A DNA stretch of 23,237 nucleotides from IMG/VR virus record IMGVR_UViG_3300017744_000167, positions 1 through 23,237 of that record. One strand, 5' to 3'. The stretch comes from a virus. The notes beneath the pieces were generated by a model. The model was not told the DNA's origin and did no database searches. It saw nothing but the letters and a program-made list of their open reading frames with translations. Position numbers and translations under genes: made by a program. Of this stretch, positions 20,908 to 23,237 are shown piece by piece. Position 1 is the first letter of the stretch. Each line of letters opens with the position of its first letter.

Positions 20908-23009
20908 GATAAAAACCTTGAAGAAAATTCGGGAAATAAATTTTTAACAATACTTTGCTCAAGTTTTTGAGTATTTTGCGTGGGCTGTGCTCCTGTTAAC
21001 ATGCCAAGAGAAGAAGCTGGTAAAACGTCTGGCACAGGTTGCTTTGCATACGAAATACCACGAACAACAGGATTAAAAGTACCGCCGCTGCTTCCGCCGC
21101 CACCACTACTAGCGGGTGTGGAAGTAGTAGTAGTAGGAGGTGTTGTTGTTGTTACAGGTATTTCTTGTTTAACACAGTTGTCCATGTTTTCATCTAGGAC
21201 GTATCCGGGCAAACAATCGCCACAAGACCCGTCTTCGTTTGTGCTTCTGTTTAAAGAGGCACATTTATTACTCTGTACACTACCTCCACCACACTGTTGA
21301 TCCCACGCTTTTTGTTGGTTTACCAAGTCAAATGTTAATGCTCCTGTTGGTCTAGGATCTACACTACAATCAAAGTTAAAAACGTTTGGGTTTGGTGTTG
21401 TTGTAATTAGGTCTTTAGTACAGTCTCCTCCTTCGTGCGCGCTTGGTGCAGACCCGTCAGGACATTCTTTACAGTCACTTTCTAATGTAGCACCGTTATT
21501 ACAGGGTGTAGAAGGCTGTTCTCCACAAACACCACTTTCTGGTTTTACAGACCCATCGGGACAATGTGTAGCGCCACACGCTTCTTCCCAATCAGAATGT
21601 GCTGCGTTATCTGCAGGATTAAAACTAGGGGTGGATGCAGGCTGTGGTTGAGTACAGTCTATAGTCGGAGGAGGATTAACAACCTCTACACATTCTCCAG
21701 ATATGTCATCAGGTTCATAGTTTTGAAGTTTACAATCCCCACACGAATCAGTAACCTCGTCATACTCTCTGCCTTTTTGTTTACAGTCTTCTTCAACTGT
21801 GTTTACTACTGGCCCTGCATCTTCACACGACTTACTTGCTTCTATGTACTCAAAACCTTCTGGACAAACACAGTTTCCGTCTGCATCTGTTTGTGCTCCT
21901 GCATTAACACAATCAGGATTAGGGTTGTCTGGGCCGTACACAGGCGTAACAGGAGGAACACCAATAGTGCCGTCATCGTCTACATCTGTGCCATAGATGT
22001 CTTCCAGACCGCCCAAAATTTCTTTACCAAGAATACCGGCTCCAATAACACCCCAAATCCAAGGAGGCATACTGAGGGGGTCTTCTCCAAAAATACCTTT
22101 TAACCACTCGTAAACTTCTTTTACTGCATCTTCAGGGTTTGAAACAGCGCCTACAACACCTTCATAAACTTCTGTTACTTTTTCTTCTATTGTATTTCCT
22201 AGATCACCAGCAGCATCGCCTATTCCACTTAAAATTTGTCCTGTACACTCAGAAACTGATGCTTCTCCTTCAAAGCAACCTTCGTCAACACCTTCAAAAA
22301 CTTTTCCAAAAGTATTATCCCAAACATCTGCTATTGACGGTAGTTTAAAAATAGCAGGAATAGGAATCCAATCAGGTATTGGTAAATTAAAAACACCTTT
22401 AATTAAAACATCAATATTTTCAAGAATACCTCTAAAAGTCCCATCACTTTCTAACACACCGTAAACATCTAATATAGCAGTGGCGTCTGCTCCTGATTTT
22501 TCCATCATGTCTTTGAAAACATCTTCTGGTGTTGCCATAACTCCGCTGGGACCGGTCATGGACATCACAACAGAATTATTCTGTATTCCTGCGCTTTCGT
22601 ACCTGTTGACAACATCTAAGAAGTCTTCGTCTGTTTCTACGTTTTCTATGTCATTCAAAAAACTATCGTACTGCCACTGATTAAACTCTGTTGACTCAAC
22701 TTCGTTATTGTCATCGTACCCGTAAACAGTATGCGGATTACCATCAGCATCAACAGCGTAGACTTCGTTTACTCCGTCACCGTCTAAATCACTAGAGTTG
22801 TAATCAACAGCACCTTCTGGAAGTGTACCATAAACAGCTTGGAGGTAGGCTTTTAGTGTTTTGAATTCTCTTAGGGCTGTTCCAGAGGGGCCAGTGGTAG
22901 AAATACCTCCAGAACTAAAAGGGTAAAAGCCGGGAGCAGGGTCACCGTTATCGGGTTTTACAGTAGGAAGGTCAAAGTCTTGCATTTCTTCATGTGTAGG
23001 ACCAGCCAT
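20904..23009 (-). CDS. large cysteine-rich, EGF-like secreted-type protein of unknown virion role
   Basis: A 701-residue acidic protein. DLDGDGVNEVY (74-84) and DVDDDGTIG (342-350) look like calcium-binding loops. Residues 315-336 (PPWIWGVIGAGILG...) are hydrophobic and could cross or touch a membrane. Residues 361-620 hold 22 cysteines in repeated CxxC-x12/13-C triads with CPxG turns, like EGF or growth-factor-receptor modules. A Thr/Pro-rich linker (617-634), a Gly/Ser stretch and a basic tail end it. No signal peptide is visible. Lying between holin and adaptor in the late operon, it could be a fibre, decoration or adhesion protein. Function is unknown to me. Confidence 0.7.
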   Translation of the reverse strand: MAGPTHEEMQDFDLPTVKPDNGDPAPGFYPFSSGGISTTGPSGTALREFKTLKAYLQAVYGTLPEGAVDYNSSDLDGDGVNEVYAVDADGNPHTVYGYDDNNEVESTEFNQWQYDSFLNDIENVETDEDFLDVVNRYESAGIQNNSVVMSMTGPSGVMATPEDVFKDMMEKSGADATAILDVYGVLESDGTFRGILENIDVLIKGVFNLPIPDWIPIPAIFKLPSIADVWDNTFGKVFEGVDEGCFEGEASVSECTGQILSGIGDAAGDLGNTIEEKVTEVYEGVVGAVSNPEDAVKEVYEWLKGIFGEDPLSMPPWIWGVIGAGILGKEILGGLEDIYGTDVDDDGTIGVPPVTPVYGPDNPNPDCVNAGAQTDADGNCVCPEGFEYIEASKSCEDAGPVVNTVEEDCKQKGREYDEVTDSCGDCKLQNYEPDDISGECVEVVNPPPTIDCTQPQPASTPSFNPADNAAHSDWEEACGATHCPDGSVKPESGVCGEQPSTPCNNGATLESDCKECPDGSAPSAHEGGDCTKDLITTTPNPNVFNFDCSVDPRPTGALTFDLVNQQKAWDQQCGGGSVQSNKCASLNRSTNEDGSCGDCLPGYVLDENMDNCVKQEIPVTTTTPPTTTTSTPASSGGGGSSGGTFNPVVRGISYAKQPVPDVLPASSLGMLTGAQPTQNTQKLEQSIVKNLFPEFSSRFLS

Positions 23010-23011
23010 TG

Positions 23012-23236
23012 TTACTTACCACCCTTTAGCTGCATCAGCTTGTCAGCACCACGTATGCCAAAGCTGGCTGTGACTGCAACGTACAAAAGATATTGATACC
23101 ACTCAGGTAGCTTCCCTAGTTCTGCAAAGGCCACACCTACGCGACCAATAATATCAAGATCGTTCATACCTACGCCCCACATAATAGCTATCACAGGCGC
23201 ACTCAGGACTACTGTGAACCACTCGTCTTTCCACGA
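23012..23236 (-). CDS. holin, GTA-type 3TM family (5' end cut by the window edge)
   Basis: The frame stays open to the edge. The visible part begins SWKDEWFTVVLSAPVIAIMW and ends in ASFGIRGADKLMQLKGGK. Two hydrophobic segments are seen, WFTVVLSAPVIAIMWGVG and WYQYLLYVAVTASFGIRG, separated by an amphipathic stretch with LPEWYQY. The pattern matches the GTA_holin_3TM family of small membrane proteins that make holes in the inner membrane at lysis. An internal GTG at 23194 would cut the first membrane segment and is not the true start. It is followed two bases later by the cysteine-rich protein gene. No endolysin is seen nearby in the window. Confidence 0.75.
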   Translation of the reverse strand, partial: SWKDEWFTVVLSAPVIAIMWGVGMNDLDIIGRVGVAFAELGKLPEWYQYLLYVAVTASFGIRGADKLMQLKGGK

Positions 23237-23237
23237 G

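Noticed and set aside
21110-21160. Trinucleotide runs (GTA and GTT type) as a microsatellite
   Set aside because: They are simply the Thr-rich linker codons of the cysteine-rich protein.
21564-22103. 179-residue open frame on the plus strand
   Set aside because: It lies wholly antisense to the cysteine-rich late gene, has no good ribosome binding site and an odd composition rich in Cys, Ile and Thr that mirrors the opposite strand.
23012-23194. Complete 60-residue protein with GTG start at the right edge
   Set aside because: The frame is open to the window edge and the upstream residues supply the first membrane segment, so the gene is longer and cut by the window.
1-23237. tRNA genes, CRISPR arrays, integrase, attachment sites or insertion sequences
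   Set aside because: None could be recognised on either strand by eye; weak cloverleaf parts were inside well-supported coding regions.

Overview
The window is part of the genome of a tailed phage of the podovirus (T7-like supergroup) type, most likely from a marine or other aquatic sample. The reasons are a T7-style replication set (primase-helicase, family A DNA polymerase, gp2.5-like ssDNA-binding protein, FEN-type exonuclease, endonuclease I), a monomeric cobalamin-dependent ribonucleotide reductase, and a run of tail adaptor, nozzle and ejection proteins in T7 gp11-gp12-gp14-gp15-gp16 order. Base composition is moderate. No integrase, repressor, tRNA, CRISPR array or insertion sequence is seen. 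The gene set recalls the SIO1/cobavirus (Zobellviridae) kind of phage, which pair T7-like replication genes with a B12-dependent reductase and use host RNA polymerase. That placement is inference. The host is unknown; a marine alphaproteobacterium is a reasonable guess.

Layout. Positions 1-121 hold a near-consensus sigma-70 promoter and a 16-bp palindrome. From 122 to 2624 (+) lies a tightly packed block of small, mostly unrecognised early-type genes, including a GP88-family protein rich in CxxC motifs and a mini protein that is a bare sigma-70 region 4.2 helix-turn-helix. An 80-nt, very AT-rich gap with a hairpin and a tandem repeat (2617-2704) precedes the replication operon. From 2705 to 11286 (+) come a small protein, primase-helicase, a CxxC mini-protein, DNA polymerase, ssDNA-binding protein (behind its own extended -10 promoter), exonuclease, endonuclease I, metallophosphoesterase, a very small GTG-started gene, a DUF3310/gp1.7-like protein, a small unknown and the ribonucleotide reductase. 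Most neighbours overlap by a few bases or are separated by a few bases.

From 11283 to the right edge everything is on the minus strand, read from right to left: a GTA-type 3TM holin (5' end outside the window), a large cysteine-rich protein of unknown role, the head-tail adaptor, the nozzle, a very short tail-fibre-like protein, three ejection/internal virion proteins ending in a 1334-residue protein with a lytic transglycosylase domain, and a 63-residue unknown. The two arms converge with stop codons that overlap, so there is no room between them for a terminator outside coding sequence.

How it works together: host polymerase would transcribe the left arm early. The reductase supplies dNTPs, exonuclease and endonuclease I break down host DNA and resolve branches, and the polymerase, helicase and ssDNA-binding protein copy the genome. 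The minus-strand operon supplies tail, ejection and lysis proteins late. Terminase, portal, major capsid and any phage RNA polymerase are outside the window or absent. No stretch over 300 bases lacks a gene.
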